A stretch of DNA of 64,000 nt from NCBI RefSeq assembly GCF_004353925.1, contig NZ_SMOK01000044.1, positions 50,651 through 114,650 on the forward strand, in the 5' to 3' direction. The DNA is from Pseudomonas sp. H9 (GTDB lineage Bacteria; Pseudomonadota; Gammaproteobacteria; Pseudomonadales; Pseudomonadaceae). Numbering within the stretch: position 1 is the stretch's first letter; each line of letters starts with the position of its first letter. The translations under genes and the position numbers were made by a program. Of this stretch, positions 18,103 through 26,806 are shown piece by piece. Below the pieces are notes generated by a model, which was not told where the DNA came from, ran no database searches, and saw nothing but the letters and a program-made list of their open reading frames with translations.

Positions 18103-19113
18103 TCAGAACTCCCGCGCCTTGCGCCCCAACAACAGCCAGAGAAAATACGGACCACCGATCACACTGGTGACCAAGCCAACGGGAATCTCCGCCGGGCTGG
18201 TCAAACTGCGCGCCAGGGTATCGGCAAGCAGCAGCAAAATTGCGCCACACAACATGGAGGCAGGTATCAGCAAACGATGACCCGGGCCGAAATACAGGCG
18301 TAAACAATGCGGTATCAGCAGCCCGATAAAGCCGATAATCCCGGTAAGCGCCACACACAAGCCAACACCGAGCGATGAGGCCAGCACCACGCGATTCTTC
18401 AGGCGCTCACTGTCGAGCCCCGCCGCGTGTGCACTGACCTCACCCAGCTGGAACAAGTCCAGGTCAGCTGCGCAACGGGCCAGCACCCACAACGCCAGCG
18501 GCAGTACCAAGCACGCTACACCCAGGGTCGACCACTCGGCACTGCTCAGGCTGCCCATGCCCCACAGGCTTAGCTGACGAAGCTGCTCTTCACTGGCCAG
18601 GTACGTGAGGATGCCGCCCAGGGCGCCGGTCAGGGTGTTGATCACCAGCCCGGCCAATAACAGGGTGATGGTCGATTCACGGCCCTGATAGCCGTGTCCG
18701 ATGTGAAAAATCACCAGGGTTACCAATAAGGCGCCGATAAAGCCGGCGAAGAACTGCCCGTACAGCTCAAACCCGGCGAAACGACCATTGAAAAGCACAA
18801 TCCAGATCGACACCGCCAGCCCCGCACCGCTGGCCTGCCCGAGCAAGGTCGGGTCGGCCAACGGATTGCGAAACAGGCCTTGCATGGCCGTACCGCCGGC
18901 CGCCAGCGTCGAGCCGACCAGCACCGCCAACAGCAAACGTGGCAGGCGTACTTCACTCCACACCTGCCACTCCAGCGGTGCAGGCAACACCCCCAGAAAA
19001 ATCGTCGGCGACAAGCCAATGCTGCCCACTAGTGAGCACAGCGTCAGCAAGGCACACAGCCCTGCCAGCATCACCAGCAAAGTCGGTAACGTCGTTGTAC
19101 GCAGCGTACTCAT
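18103..19113 (-). CDS. hmuU: Heme ABC transporter permease, FecCD family
   Basis: A 336-residue polytopic protein with about ten membrane helices, of BtuC/FecCD type. Recognisable features are RLPRLLLAVLVGSTLAAGGTAMQGLFRNPLADP (given here as RLPRLLLAVLVG and MQGLFRNPLADP), the GSLSSAEWSTLG stretch and the coupling segment near GLIGFIGLLIPH. It forms the heme channel in the inner membrane with HmuV. Its start overlaps the hmuT stop by four bases and its stop abuts the hmuV start, so all three are translationally coupled. Confidence 0.92.
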   Translation of the reverse strand: MSTLRTTTLPTLLVMLAGLCALLTLCSLVGSIGLSPTIFLGVLPAPLEWQVWSEVRLPRLLLAVLVGSTLAAGGTAMQGLFRNPLADPTLLGQASGAGLAVSIWIVLFNGRFAGFELYGQFFAGFIGALLVTLVIFHIGHGYQGRESTITLLLAGLVINTLTGALGGILTYLASEEQLRQLSLWGMGSLSSAEWSTLGVACLVLPLALWVLARCAADLDLFQLGEVSAHAAGLDSERLKNRVVLASSLGVGLCVALTGIIGFIGLLIPHCLRLYFGPGHRLLIPASMLCGAILLLLADTLARSLTSPAEIPVGLVTSVIGGPYFLWLLLGRKAREF

Positions 19114-20015
19114 GGGAACAAAGCTCCGGCATCCTGGCGCAGTTGCAGCATGGCTGCAGCCGTACGCGGCCCTAGGTTGAGCAACGCCTGATCATCGACC
19201 TGCACCAGCCGTTTTGCCCGGCCCGCCGGGGTCAGCGCCAGGCCACCGAGTTTCCACAGGTTGTCTTCACCACCGAGCGCTTCAAGGCCGGCCTTGCTGA
19301 TGATCACAAAATCAGGCGCCAGGGCCACCATCGACTCACCGGCCACCTGCTTGTACGCCTTGAAGCGGGCACTGTTGCTGATTCCGGCCTGCTCCAGTGC
19401 GCTATTGGCCTCTGTGTCGCGCCCCATGACCAAGGGCGTCATACCGGTGCGATTGAAGATGAACAGCGCCTTGGGTCCGTTGAGTGGCGGTAATGCCGCG
19501 AGCCGGGTGGCCAGCACCTGCTGTTCGGCTATCAGCGCTGCCGCCTGGGCCTGACGCCCCATGACCGCTGCCACTTGCTCGATCTTGCGTGGAATGTCGT
19601 TGATCGACTTGCCACGCGCCACCGTGTTCACTTGCAGGCCAACCGCTTCAAGCTGGCGCACGACAATAGCCGGTCGCGCCGCATCGCTGATCAACACGCG
19701 CTGCGGCTTGAGGCTGAGAATGCCCTCGGTGGACAGCTGCCGCAGGTAGCCCACCGACGGCAAGCGGGCAATGGCCGCGGGAAAATGGCTGGAGTCGTCT
19801 CGCCCCACCAAGCGTGGTGTAGCCTGCAATTGATCGACGATTTCTGCCAGGTCTGCGCCGATCACCAAAGTGTCTGCTGGCTCGGCCTGCGCCATTGAAA
19901 ACCAGCTGCCCGCCAGCAATAGCACACTGAATAAAACTGCGTTCTTCAACAGCCCTGCTGGGCGCCGAACCACGCCTACACGCACGGCGACTTCAGCGCC
20001 GGTCATTGCTGACAT
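19110..20015 (-). CDS. hmuT: Heme ABC transporter periplasmic heme-binding protein
   Basis: A 301-residue periplasmic binding protein of the class III (PhuT/HmuT) type. A signal sequence runs to about residue 45 (LLLAGSWFSMAQAEPA). The sequence LPSVGYLRQLSTEGILSLKP resembles the region where PhuT and ShuT use a Tyr to hold heme iron, so the Tyr in VGYLRQLS is the likely ligand; that is inference from the family. The start at 20015 (MSAMTGAEVAV) follows AAGGAAA at good spacing and is preferred to an ATG six codons upstream. It lies between chaN and hmuU in the operon. Confidence 0.9.
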   Translation of the reverse strand: MSAMTGAEVAVRVGVVRRPAGLLKNAVLFSVLLLAGSWFSMAQAEPADTLVIGADLAEIVDQLQATPRLVGRDDSSHFPAAIARLPSVGYLRQLSTEGILSLKPQRVLISDAARPAIVVRQLEAVGLQVNTVARGKSINDIPRKIEQVAAVMGRQAQAAALIAEQQVLATRLAALPPLNGPKALFIFNRTGMTPLVMGRDTEANSALEQAGISNSARFKAYKQVAGESMVALAPDFVIISKAGLEALGGEDNLWKLGGLALTPAGRAKRLVQVDDQALLNLGPRTAAAMLQLRQDAGALFP

Positions 20016-20036
20016 AAGTAATTTCCTTGTCATTGA

Positions 20037-20975
20037 TCAGCTTCCGTTGCCAGCGGTATTCGAAAGCTCGCCACAGCTTGGCGCGCTGCCCGACAACGGA
20101 GTGCCGGTGGCGTCATGGGCAGGTAGTAGCCAGAGGTAATCAGCATCTTGATGCGTTACCGGCTGCCCCTGCTCGCCCATCACCAGCACTTTGAGTGCGG
20201 CATGCGTCGGACCTTGCTTGAGGTACAGCGGCGCGCCCTGGCTTTTCAAGGTGTGCAAAGTGCCGGCAAACAAAAGCCGGGGCGCAGGGGCGCTATCCAG
20301 CACGCGGGCCATACGCTGGTCGCGGGCAACCTGAATAGCCAACATGGCATCCAGGCGTGCCGAATCGATCTGTCCGCAATGCATATCAACGATCTGCTTA
20401 CGCTGCTGCGCCGCTACGGCGGGATTGGCAAACAACACCGCCGCGTCGGCAGGAGGCGAATTCATTAAATCGCTGCGCTGCGACGCCGAAATATTGCCCG
20501 CCAACAACGGCGCAGGTGCATGCATCAACGCTTCGACCAACGCTCCGTACTGTGCCCAGCTCCAGCGCTGATCCCAGCGCATGATGTGTTTGAGGCGCTT
20601 GCTGCGGACCTGATTACCCTCAGCCAACCAGGCCTTAACTTCGTCAACCGAACGTTGCTGGTCACTACTGAGCATTTCCAGCACCACCGCGCCCTGCGGC
20701 CTGTGCTCGTTCAAGCGGGCAGCCAACCATTGCTCGATCAGATGATGAACCGGGTTTTCATGCACCTCGCCGACCATCACGGTCTGGGCAGCTGCCAGTT
20801 CATTCAGCAGCCGGGTGGCCGGGATCTGCTCGCCGCTGGCCAGGTCAACAATCGCACCCCACTGCGGAATGCTCGCTTCAACCTGGCGATAACTGCTGTC
20901 GGCCACTGGTGCGTTGAAACTGGCACAACCTGCGCACAGCGCCAGGCCTAGCCATATAAAGGAAGACTTGAACAT
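20037..20975 (-). CDS. ChaN-family heme-associated lipoprotein
   Basis: A 312-residue probable outer-membrane lipoprotein. The signal peptide ends in a lipobox (LCAGC, Cys at about residue 16). The core belongs to the ChaN/EreA-like family, seen from VMVGEVHENPVHH, VLEMLSSDQQ and FAGTLHTLKSQGAPLYL. ChaN of Campylobacter binds stacked heme groups, and homologues are regularly found with TonB heme receptors. Here it is the second gene of the heme operon, directly after the receptor. It may pass heme from the receptor to HmuT, which is an inference from position. Confidence 0.88.
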   Translation of the reverse strand: MFKSSFIWLGLALCAGCASFNAPVADSSYRQVEASIPQWGAIVDLASGEQIPATRLLNELAAAQTVMVGEVHENPVHHLIEQWLAARLNEHRPQGAVVLEMLSSDQQRSVDEVKAWLAEGNQVRSKRLKHIMRWDQRWSWAQYGALVEALMHAPAPLLAGNISASQRSDLMNSPPADAAVLFANPAVAAQQRKQIVDMHCGQIDSARLDAMLAIQVARDQRMARVLDSAPAPRLLFAGTLHTLKSQGAPLYLKQGPTHAALKVLVMGEQGQPVTHQDADYLWLLPAHDATGTPLSGSAPSCGELSNTAGNGS

Positions 20976-20987
20976 AAAGGGCGCCTG

Positions 20988-23384
20988 TCAGTACTCGAGA
21001 GTGAAGCCAAAGGAGGTCGTACGACCACGGCCGTTGCCTTGATCCATGACCGCAGACATCAGGTAATCCACCGACGCGCTGTTGTCGTACACCTTGTTGC
21101 CGACGTTTTCGACGTTAAAGAACAGGCTGAGGTTGTCCTGCACCCGGTAGTTGCCGTACAGGTTCCAGATCACCCCGGTCGATTTACTCTTTTTGGTTTC
21201 GTAGTAATCCCAACTGATCTCGGAGGGGCCGGCATACTCGCCGCGCGCGCCAATTACCAAGCGCTCATCGAACCAACGAGTCCCCAGATCCAGCGTCCAA
21301 TAACGATCTGGCTGGGCGTTGATGTCTTCCAGCTCGATCCCTGAGGTAGTCGGTGACTGGGTGGTGGCACGGGTCCAGGACAGGTTGCTGTAGAAGAAGC
21401 CCGCATCGTAACGGCCTTCGATTTCGTAGCCGCTCATGCGCACCTGTTCCGGCCAGTTGACCCAGTTCAGCTTGGTGGCTTCTTCACCGTTGTCATCGAG
21501 AATGTTGAAAGACTGCGGCGTGATGTAGCCGTCGATCTTGCTGATAAAGCGGTTGACCTTGATCTGCCCGTAGTCGTCGGCAGCCAACAAGCCGCTGCGG
21601 GTCAGATTGAAGCCGAACTCATAGTTGGTCGAACGCTCCTGGCGCAGGAACGGGTTGGCGCCGACGCCATCGGCGTCACTGCCATCGGCTTCAAGTGGCA
21701 CCTTTTCGAAGAACATCTCCTGTACCCGTGGCGCCCGTGAGGTGCGCGACCAACTGGTGTAGAGCTGCATCCACTCATAGGGCTTGACCGCAAACCCCAC
21801 ACGCGGATTGAAACTGTGGTCGCGACTGGTCACATCGATGTTGCCGCCGCCGATGTCCAGGCACTGACCAACGATCGAACACTTGGGCACATGGCCGCTG
21901 ACTTTATAGCCGTCATAGTGCGCGGCCAATGTCAGCGCATAGATGTCGTAGCTGAAGTCCAGGGTGGTAAACAGGCTATGAGCTTCTTGCTTGCCCTCAG
22001 GGTTGGCGCCACGTTTTTCTGGGGTCTGGGCAACGAAGTCATCGGTGTAATAGCGACCGCCATTGCTCCAGGTGGCTTCCACCGGACCCAGATTGAAGCG
22101 GCTGACGTTGGTCAGATCGAAGCCGTGGGTATCGTCGCGGGTTTTACGGCCAATGTAGGTGGAATCCTCTACGGGCGGATATTCCAACCTGGCCTTGTTC
22201 TGATAGGCGTTAACCGTCAGGTTCAGCCACTCGCTGTACGGGGTATAGGCGTACTTGGCGCGGTAGGTTTCGTTACGCATCTCCCAGGGGTAGTTGTGGT
22301 AGAACTCGTTGCGATAGTGCACGCCGGTCAAGTCCAGACGGTGCATGTCGTTGGGCTGCAGACGCACCTTCAACAAACCCGAGCGAGGGTTCTGCTTGGT
22401 GGTGTCATAACTGTTGCTTTGGCCGTTACTGGTTTTGTATTCGCCGGTCTGGGTGCTGCTCGCCGCCGCGACCACGCCATATACCCCTTCGCTGTCTTCC
22501 GGCAGCGTGCGCGCACCCGCTGCCAGCATCCGCGTGTTGCCATAGCCATTGTTGCCGGTGCGGTAGGTAGTGCGCAGACCAACGCGGTGATCCGGCTTGA
22601 CGATGTCATCAATTTCGAAGGTGCGGAAGTTGGCGCTACCACCCAATGTGTTGGCGCCTTCAGCCCCGTCCACCGAACCGCGCTGAATATCGACCCCGGC
22701 TACCAGGTTAGGGTCAACAAAGGCCATCGGCCCGCCCGAACCGTGACCGGCGTTGTTACGGAAAGTCTGGGTGACCCCGTCGATCATGGTGTTGACCCGA
22801 CCATAGCCAGCCAACCCGCGAATGTTCACCGAAATGCCTGGCTGGCTGCGCGAATGCAAGGTGTAGGTGCCCGGCATCGACCGTACCAGGCTATTCAAGT
22901 CCTGACGCTCGACATGCGCATCGCGACTGCTTTGAATGGCTCCCGGCCGGTCCGCCTGAGCATTGACCATCGTCGCCCCGACTTCCATCGCTGCATCACT
23001 ACGGGCATTGACCCGCAAGACATAGCTGCGATCCTTCATGCGCTCGATCCACAAGCCGGTGCCGTTGAGCAGCAAGTCGAATGCCTCTCTGACCGAATAC
23101 TCACCCTCAAGGCCTTGGGTCGTGCGGTTCAAGGTGAGTTCTGGCGCATAGGTCAGGATGATGCCGGTACGCGTGGCCAGCTCATTCAGCGCCGGCCCCA
23201 GCGGCCCGGCTGCAATGTTGTAGGCCTGACGCGCAGGCGCCTGATGAACACTGGTTTCGACCGCTTGGGCCATCGACCAACCCACACAGCCAGCCGCCAA
23301 CAGTGCCGCAGTCAACGCGCTGCGGGCCAATCCGTTTTTATTGTGATGCGCACCCCGAACGGTGGCCAACTGCGTGCGGTTCAC
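20988..23384 (-). CDS. TonB-dependent heme/hemoglobin receptor with N-terminal signalling (STN) domain
   Basis: A 798-residue outer-membrane receptor. A signal peptide (about 1-41) is followed by an STN signalling domain (about 55-125), the plug (about 145-270) and a 22-strand barrel ending in FGFTLEY. The STN domain implies signal transfer to the FecR/ECF pair at 15858-17332. The plug has H214 in GHGSGG, a plausible heme-binding loop. The barrel has FRAP- and NPNL-like boxes (SRAP at 549-552, NPFL at 577-580), but no His lies between them, unlike HemR/HasR. A Cys pair (C502, C508) sits in one loop. It is the first gene of the minus-strand operon. P. aeruginosa HxuA is the likely counterpart. 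Confidence 0.92.
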   Translation of the reverse strand: MNRTQLATVRGAHHNKNGLARSALTAALLAAGCVGWSMAQAVETSVHQAPARQAYNIAAGPLGPALNELATRTGIILTYAPELTLNRTTQGLEGEYSVREAFDLLLNGTGLWIERMKDRSYVLRVNARSDAAMEVGATMVNAQADRPGAIQSSRDAHVERQDLNSLVRSMPGTYTLHSRSQPGISVNIRGLAGYGRVNTMIDGVTQTFRNNAGHGSGGPMAFVDPNLVAGVDIQRGSVDGAEGANTLGGSANFRTFEIDDIVKPDHRVGLRTTYRTGNNGYGNTRMLAAGARTLPEDSEGVYGVVAAASSTQTGEYKTSNGQSNSYDTTKQNPRSGLLKVRLQPNDMHRLDLTGVHYRNEFYHNYPWEMRNETYRAKYAYTPYSEWLNLTVNAYQNKARLEYPPVEDSTYIGRKTRDDTHGFDLTNVSRFNLGPVEATWSNGGRYYTDDFVAQTPEKRGANPEGKQEAHSLFTTLDFSYDIYALTLAAHYDGYKVSGHVPKCSIVGQCLDIGGGNIDVTSRDHSFNPRVGFAVKPYEWMQLYTSWSRTSRAPRVQEMFFEKVPLEADGSDADGVGANPFLRQERSTNYEFGFNLTRSGLLAADDYGQIKVNRFISKIDGYITPQSFNILDDNGEEATKLNWVNWPEQVRMSGYEIEGRYDAGFFYSNLSWTRATTQSPTTSGIELEDINAQPDRYWTLDLGTRWFDERLVIGARGEYAGPSEISWDYYETKKSKSTGVIWNLYGNYRVQDNLSLFFNVENVGNKVYDNSASVDYLMSAVMDQGNGRGRTTSFGFTLEY

Positions 23385-23666
23385 TTGAAGCTCCCTAGAC
23401 GGTGAATGTCGGTGTTACTAGAGAGGTCACGTGAGCAGATGAAAAAGGGAAATCTAAATCAGAATCTTTTACATATCTATCGCAAAGCAATGATTTGCCT
23501 GACGACTGAACGGCAGGGTCTGCATCAATGTTGGAAAAATACAGTTCGCCAGAGGACGAGCGAAGTGCTACGACGGGGATACCAGGGCACGTAAGGCTGC
23601 TCCGCTTGAGCGAGCAGCATTACGCATTTGCTCGGCCTGGTGGATTGACGCTCGCGCAGGTGCCCT

Positions 23667-25499
23667 TCAGTAGCGGAACTTGCCGCCATGAATGTCCTGC
23701 AGCACCTGTTCAGTCACGCGCACGTAGGTTTCGGTGCCCGGTAGCCAAGCGTAGACCGGGTCTTCGCCAGCTTGGCTGGGGTCGAAGGCTTCGGTCCTTA
23801 GCTTGGTTTTCTGGTATTTGAACGTGCCGGTGGTTTCCATGCAGGTCTTGATGCGCAGGAACATCGGCACCGCGTAATGTGGCATATGGTTTTTGACGAA
23901 GCGCAGCAGGTCGCAAAAATCCAGTTGCTCCAGCGGGACCGATGGGGTGATGGCAGCCATCCCGGCGCGACCGTTGGTGTTCTTGATTTCTACACCGTAG
24001 GCCACGGCTTCGGCGATGTGGGGGTGTTGCACCATGATGTTTTCGACTTCGGTAGTGGAGACGTTTTCGCCTTTCCAGCGGAAGGTGTCCCCTAAGCGGT
24101 CGACGAATTGGGCGTGGCCAAAGCCGATATCGCGAATCAGGTCGCCGCTGTTGAAGTAGCGATCACCCTTTTCGAAAACGTCGTACAGCACCACCTTTTT
24201 GCTCTTCTCCGGATCGGTGTAACCGTCGAATGGGGCGTCGTCGTCGATCTTGGCCAGCAACAAGCCTTGGCCACCCTTGCCGACTTTCTGCATGAAACCG
24301 TTCGCGCTGCGCCGCGGCTCGCCAGTGTCGTGCTCGTACTCCACCAGCGACCAGGCGTTGATGGCAAAGCCGATGGTGTTTTCGAAGTTGAGGATGTTGC
24401 TAAAGCCGATGTTGCCATCACTGGCGGCATAAAACTCGCAGACCCGCTCGATGTTGAAGCGTCTCTTGAAGTCGATCCACGCGCCCGGGCGCAGGCCGTT
24501 GCCAATCATTTTCACCACCGGGTTGTCGCCATCGTTGCCGGCCGGAGGCTGGTCGATCAGGTAGCGACACAATTCACCGACGTAGCAAATGGTGGTGGCC
24601 TTGAACTTGCGTGTGTCATTCCAGAACTGGCTGGCGCTGAATTTGCGGCGGATGGCGAAACCCGAGGCGCCGGCCAATGCCGAGCCCCAGCTCACGCACA
24701 GCCCGGTGCCGTGATAGAGCGGCAAGGTGCAATAGACGATGTCATCGGGGCGCATATCCAGGGCGATCATGCCAAAGCTACCGTAGACTTTCATCCAGCG
24801 CCCATGCTTGAACACCCCGGCCTTGGGCAAACCGGTGGTGCCGGAGGTGTAGATATAGAAGCAGGCGTCGTCCAGGTAGACCTGCTGGGTGGTCACCGGA
24901 TTGACAGCGGAGTGCGCTTCGCTGGCACGGGTCAGGTTGATGTAACCCTCGGGCGCGACGCCCGCATCGCGAGTGGTGTCGGTGTCAGCCAGGAAGAACG
25001 TGCTCAGCTCATCAATGGCAACCTCGTTACGCACCGCGTCATAGGATGGCACCAACTCTTCGCCGACGATAATCGCCGAGGGATTGACCAGGCTCAAACT
25101 GTGGATCAGGACGTTGTTGGTCTGCGAGGTGTTGAGCATGGCGCAGATACCGCCGATCTTGCTGACCGCCAGCACACTGACCAGCAATTCCGGGCGATTT
25201 TCAATAAATATGCCGATCACATCGCCTTTTTTCAGCCCACGATCAAGCAGGTAATGGGCGAAACGGTTGGCCCACTGGTTGACCTGTTCATAACTGAAAC
25301 GATTGTCCCTGTAGAGCAACGCCGGCCCTTGAGGGTTACGCGTAACCGCGTGTTCGAAGGCCCACCCCAGGCCGCAGGGCTGATCGACCTTGAGCTTGGA
25401 AACTTTGATTCCCCTGACGAGCCGAGGAATGGCCTGGGCGATCACGGGGATTTTGCGCAGCATCATGCCCCAGGTAATCATGTCGCTATTGCTACTCAT
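23667..25499 (-). CDS. Long-chain fatty acyl-CoA synthetase, FATP-like (AMP-forming)
   Basis: A 610-residue adenylate-forming enzyme that should activate a fatty acid to its CoA thioester. The AMP-binding signature IYTSGTTGLPKAG is at about residue 190, and GDTFRWKGENVSTTEVE near 490 marks the hinge before the C-terminal domain. Length and pattern fit the fatty-acid-transport-protein/very-long-chain branch rather than FadD. The start at 25499 has AGGAGG seven bases before the ATG. It lies downstream of the oxidase-like gene in the same direction, but a strong terminator stands between them, so it may have its own promoter. It would supply acyl groups to the acyltransferase at 26807-27583. Confidence 0.88.
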   Translation of the reverse strand: MSSNSDMITWGMMLRKIPVIAQAIPRLVRGIKVSKLKVDQPCGLGWAFEHAVTRNPQGPALLYRDNRFSYEQVNQWANRFAHYLLDRGLKKGDVIGIFIENRPELLVSVLAVSKIGGICAMLNTSQTNNVLIHSLSLVNPSAIIVGEELVPSYDAVRNEVAIDELSTFFLADTDTTRDAGVAPEGYINLTRASEAHSAVNPVTTQQVYLDDACFYIYTSGTTGLPKAGVFKHGRWMKVYGSFGMIALDMRPDDIVYCTLPLYHGTGLCVSWGSALAGASGFAIRRKFSASQFWNDTRKFKATTICYVGELCRYLIDQPPAGNDGDNPVVKMIGNGLRPGAWIDFKRRFNIERVCEFYAASDGNIGFSNILNFENTIGFAINAWSLVEYEHDTGEPRRSANGFMQKVGKGGQGLLLAKIDDDAPFDGYTDPEKSKKVVLYDVFEKGDRYFNSGDLIRDIGFGHAQFVDRLGDTFRWKGENVSTTEVENIMVQHPHIAEAVAYGVEIKNTNGRAGMAAITPSVPLEQLDFCDLLRFVKNHMPHYAVPMFLRIKTCMETTGTFKYQKTKLRTEAFDPSQAGEDPVYAWLPGTETYVRVTEQVLQDIHGGKFRY

Positions 25500-25588
25500 G
25501 TCGCCTCCTGGTGAATTGACCGTGGCAGCCAGGCGATTGGACAAGCGCCACGACCAGCCGAATGTGTTTACTGTTTTGCACGCCATGT

Positions 25589-25621
25589 AAAAAGTCCTCG
25601 CGCAGCGGGGTGCGCGAGGAC
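25589..25621 (-). terminator. Terminator between the oxidase-like gene and the acyl-CoA synthetase
   Basis: An 11-base perfect stem (GTCCTCGCGCA / TGCGCGAGGAC, 25594-25621) is followed on the minus strand by TTTTTAC. It lies 16 bases past the upstream stop. Confidence 0.85.
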
Positions 25622-25636
25622 GCCTGTTGCCAGGCC

Positions 25637-26299
25637 TCAGAACTCGTCGGCGACCGACTCGAGGATCTTGCCCATCAAGTAAACCGTGGTGCGTGCGACT
25701 TGCTTGACCGACTCTTTTTCTTCGTCGGTCACGACCCAGCGGTCGATGGCTGCGTTGACTTGCTCGGAGTGTTTCTCGTCGATGATCGCGTGGGCGACAA
25801 AGAAGGTGAGTTGTTGGTCGGTCAGCTTGAGATGGTTCTTGCAGACATCCATCAACGGCTCAAGGTGCTCGTAGCAGTCCTCGGCCCAGAAGCTGTAGCC
25901 CAGCCGTGGAATGATGCCGCGGCACACAGAGACAAAATCCAGGTAGCCATAGAACGCCTCTGTGGCCGGCAACATCGGCTTATCGAACTCGGACTTGTCG
26001 ACACCAATGGCGATCAGGTCGTTGTACGCCATGTTTTCATGACCCAGTTCTTCCAGCGCATGCTTCATCGCAAAACGCAGCAGGCCGACCTTTTTATGGT
26101 CCTGGTTCCAGCACGCCACCGCCTGGTTGATCGCGTTGTTCTTGGTGTAGTGATACACCTGAACAATCGACTTGATGTAGAGGTCACGCTGCAACTCGGG
26201 GCGCTTCATCATCTGGAAAAAGCGGCCGGCCTTGATCTTTTCCCATTCGGCATCACAGACGGCTTTCAACTCTTTGCGAAACGCGGTCACTTCAGTCAT
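25637..26299 (-). CDS. Heme-oxygenase-like di-iron enzyme (HDO/TenA-like, iron-containing redox family)
   Basis: A 220-residue all-helical protein of the TenA/heme-oxygenase fold. Candidate metal ligands are E84 and H87 (EELGHE), E140 (FWAEDCYE), and H170, D174 and H177 (HAIIDEKHSE). Spacing of this kind is seen in di-iron members such as UndA, CADD and SznF, so it is more likely an oxidative enzyme than a thiaminase; exact ligand assignment is inference. GGAAGAG precedes the ATG. It follows the SnoaL-like gene by 69 AT-rich bases. Its neighbours (an acyl-CoA synthetase and an N-acyltransferase) suggest a fatty acid or N-acyl compound as substrate. Confidence 0.8.
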   Translation of the reverse strand: MTEVTAFRKELKAVCDAEWEKIKAGRFFQMMKRPELQRDLYIKSIVQVYHYTKNNAINQAVACWNQDHKKVGLLRFAMKHALEELGHENMAYNDLIAIGVDKSEFDKPMLPATEAFYGYLDFVSVCRGIIPRLGYSFWAEDCYEHLEPLMDVCKNHLKLTDQQLTFFVAHAIIDEKHSEQVNAAIDRWVVTDEEKESVKQVARTTVYLMGKILESVADEF

Positions 26300-26368
26300 T
26301 TCACTCTCTTCCTTGACGGGTTGATAAATCTTTTATGACACTTTTTATAATATCAAGCGAACACGGAC

Positions 26369-26767
26369 TTACAGGCGCAGTACGGACTTTATGATGTAGA
26401 TGAACTTGGAGAAGAACCCAAGGCCTTCGATAGTGTCCCAGTGTTCCATCAGCACACCGTTTTCCACACGATAGATATCAATTACCTTGTAATTCACCGT
26501 GAAGAACCTGTGCTTGGCCCAGTGTTTGGCATACAAGAAGACATAATCACCTTCAGCGCATACCCGTTCAATGCTGGCACCCGACTCGGGGAATGTTTTG
26601 AAGAACTGCGTAAAGTAGGTTTTGAAGCCTTCGCGGCGCGGTGGAATAAATACGTTATTGTGTTGTACATAATCTGTGGCAATCAACGTATCGGCGACCG
26701 CCAGTTCCCGCTGGCAAAACATGCGTTCGTAAAACTCGATGACCACTTCTTTGTTCCTGGCTTCCAT
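26369..26767 (-). CDS. SnoaL/NTF2-like protein
   Basis: A 132-residue single-domain alpha+beta barrel protein. Typical SnoaL-type features are the start NKEVVIEFYERMF, the DYVQHN turn at about residues 28-33, and IDIYRVENGVLMEHWDT near 98-114. Members act as small cyclases, isomerases or hydrolases, or only bind ligand. The residues do not identify the reaction. It lies 39 bases downstream of the acyltransferase and 69 bases upstream of the oxidase-like gene, so the three look co-transcribed. The C-terminus is unusually hydrophobic (SKFIYIIKSVLRL) and may touch a membrane or a lipid. Confidence 0.8.
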   Translation of the reverse strand: MEARNKEVVIEFYERMFCQRELAVADTLIATDYVQHNNVFIPPRREGFKTYFTQFFKTFPESGASIERVCAEGDYVFLYAKHWAKHRFFTVNYKVIDIYRVENGVLMEHWDTIEGLGFFSKFIYIIKSVLRL

Positions 26768-26806
26768 CTTGGATCAACCTCAATGTTGTCGTTGTTTTTT
26801 GGATGT

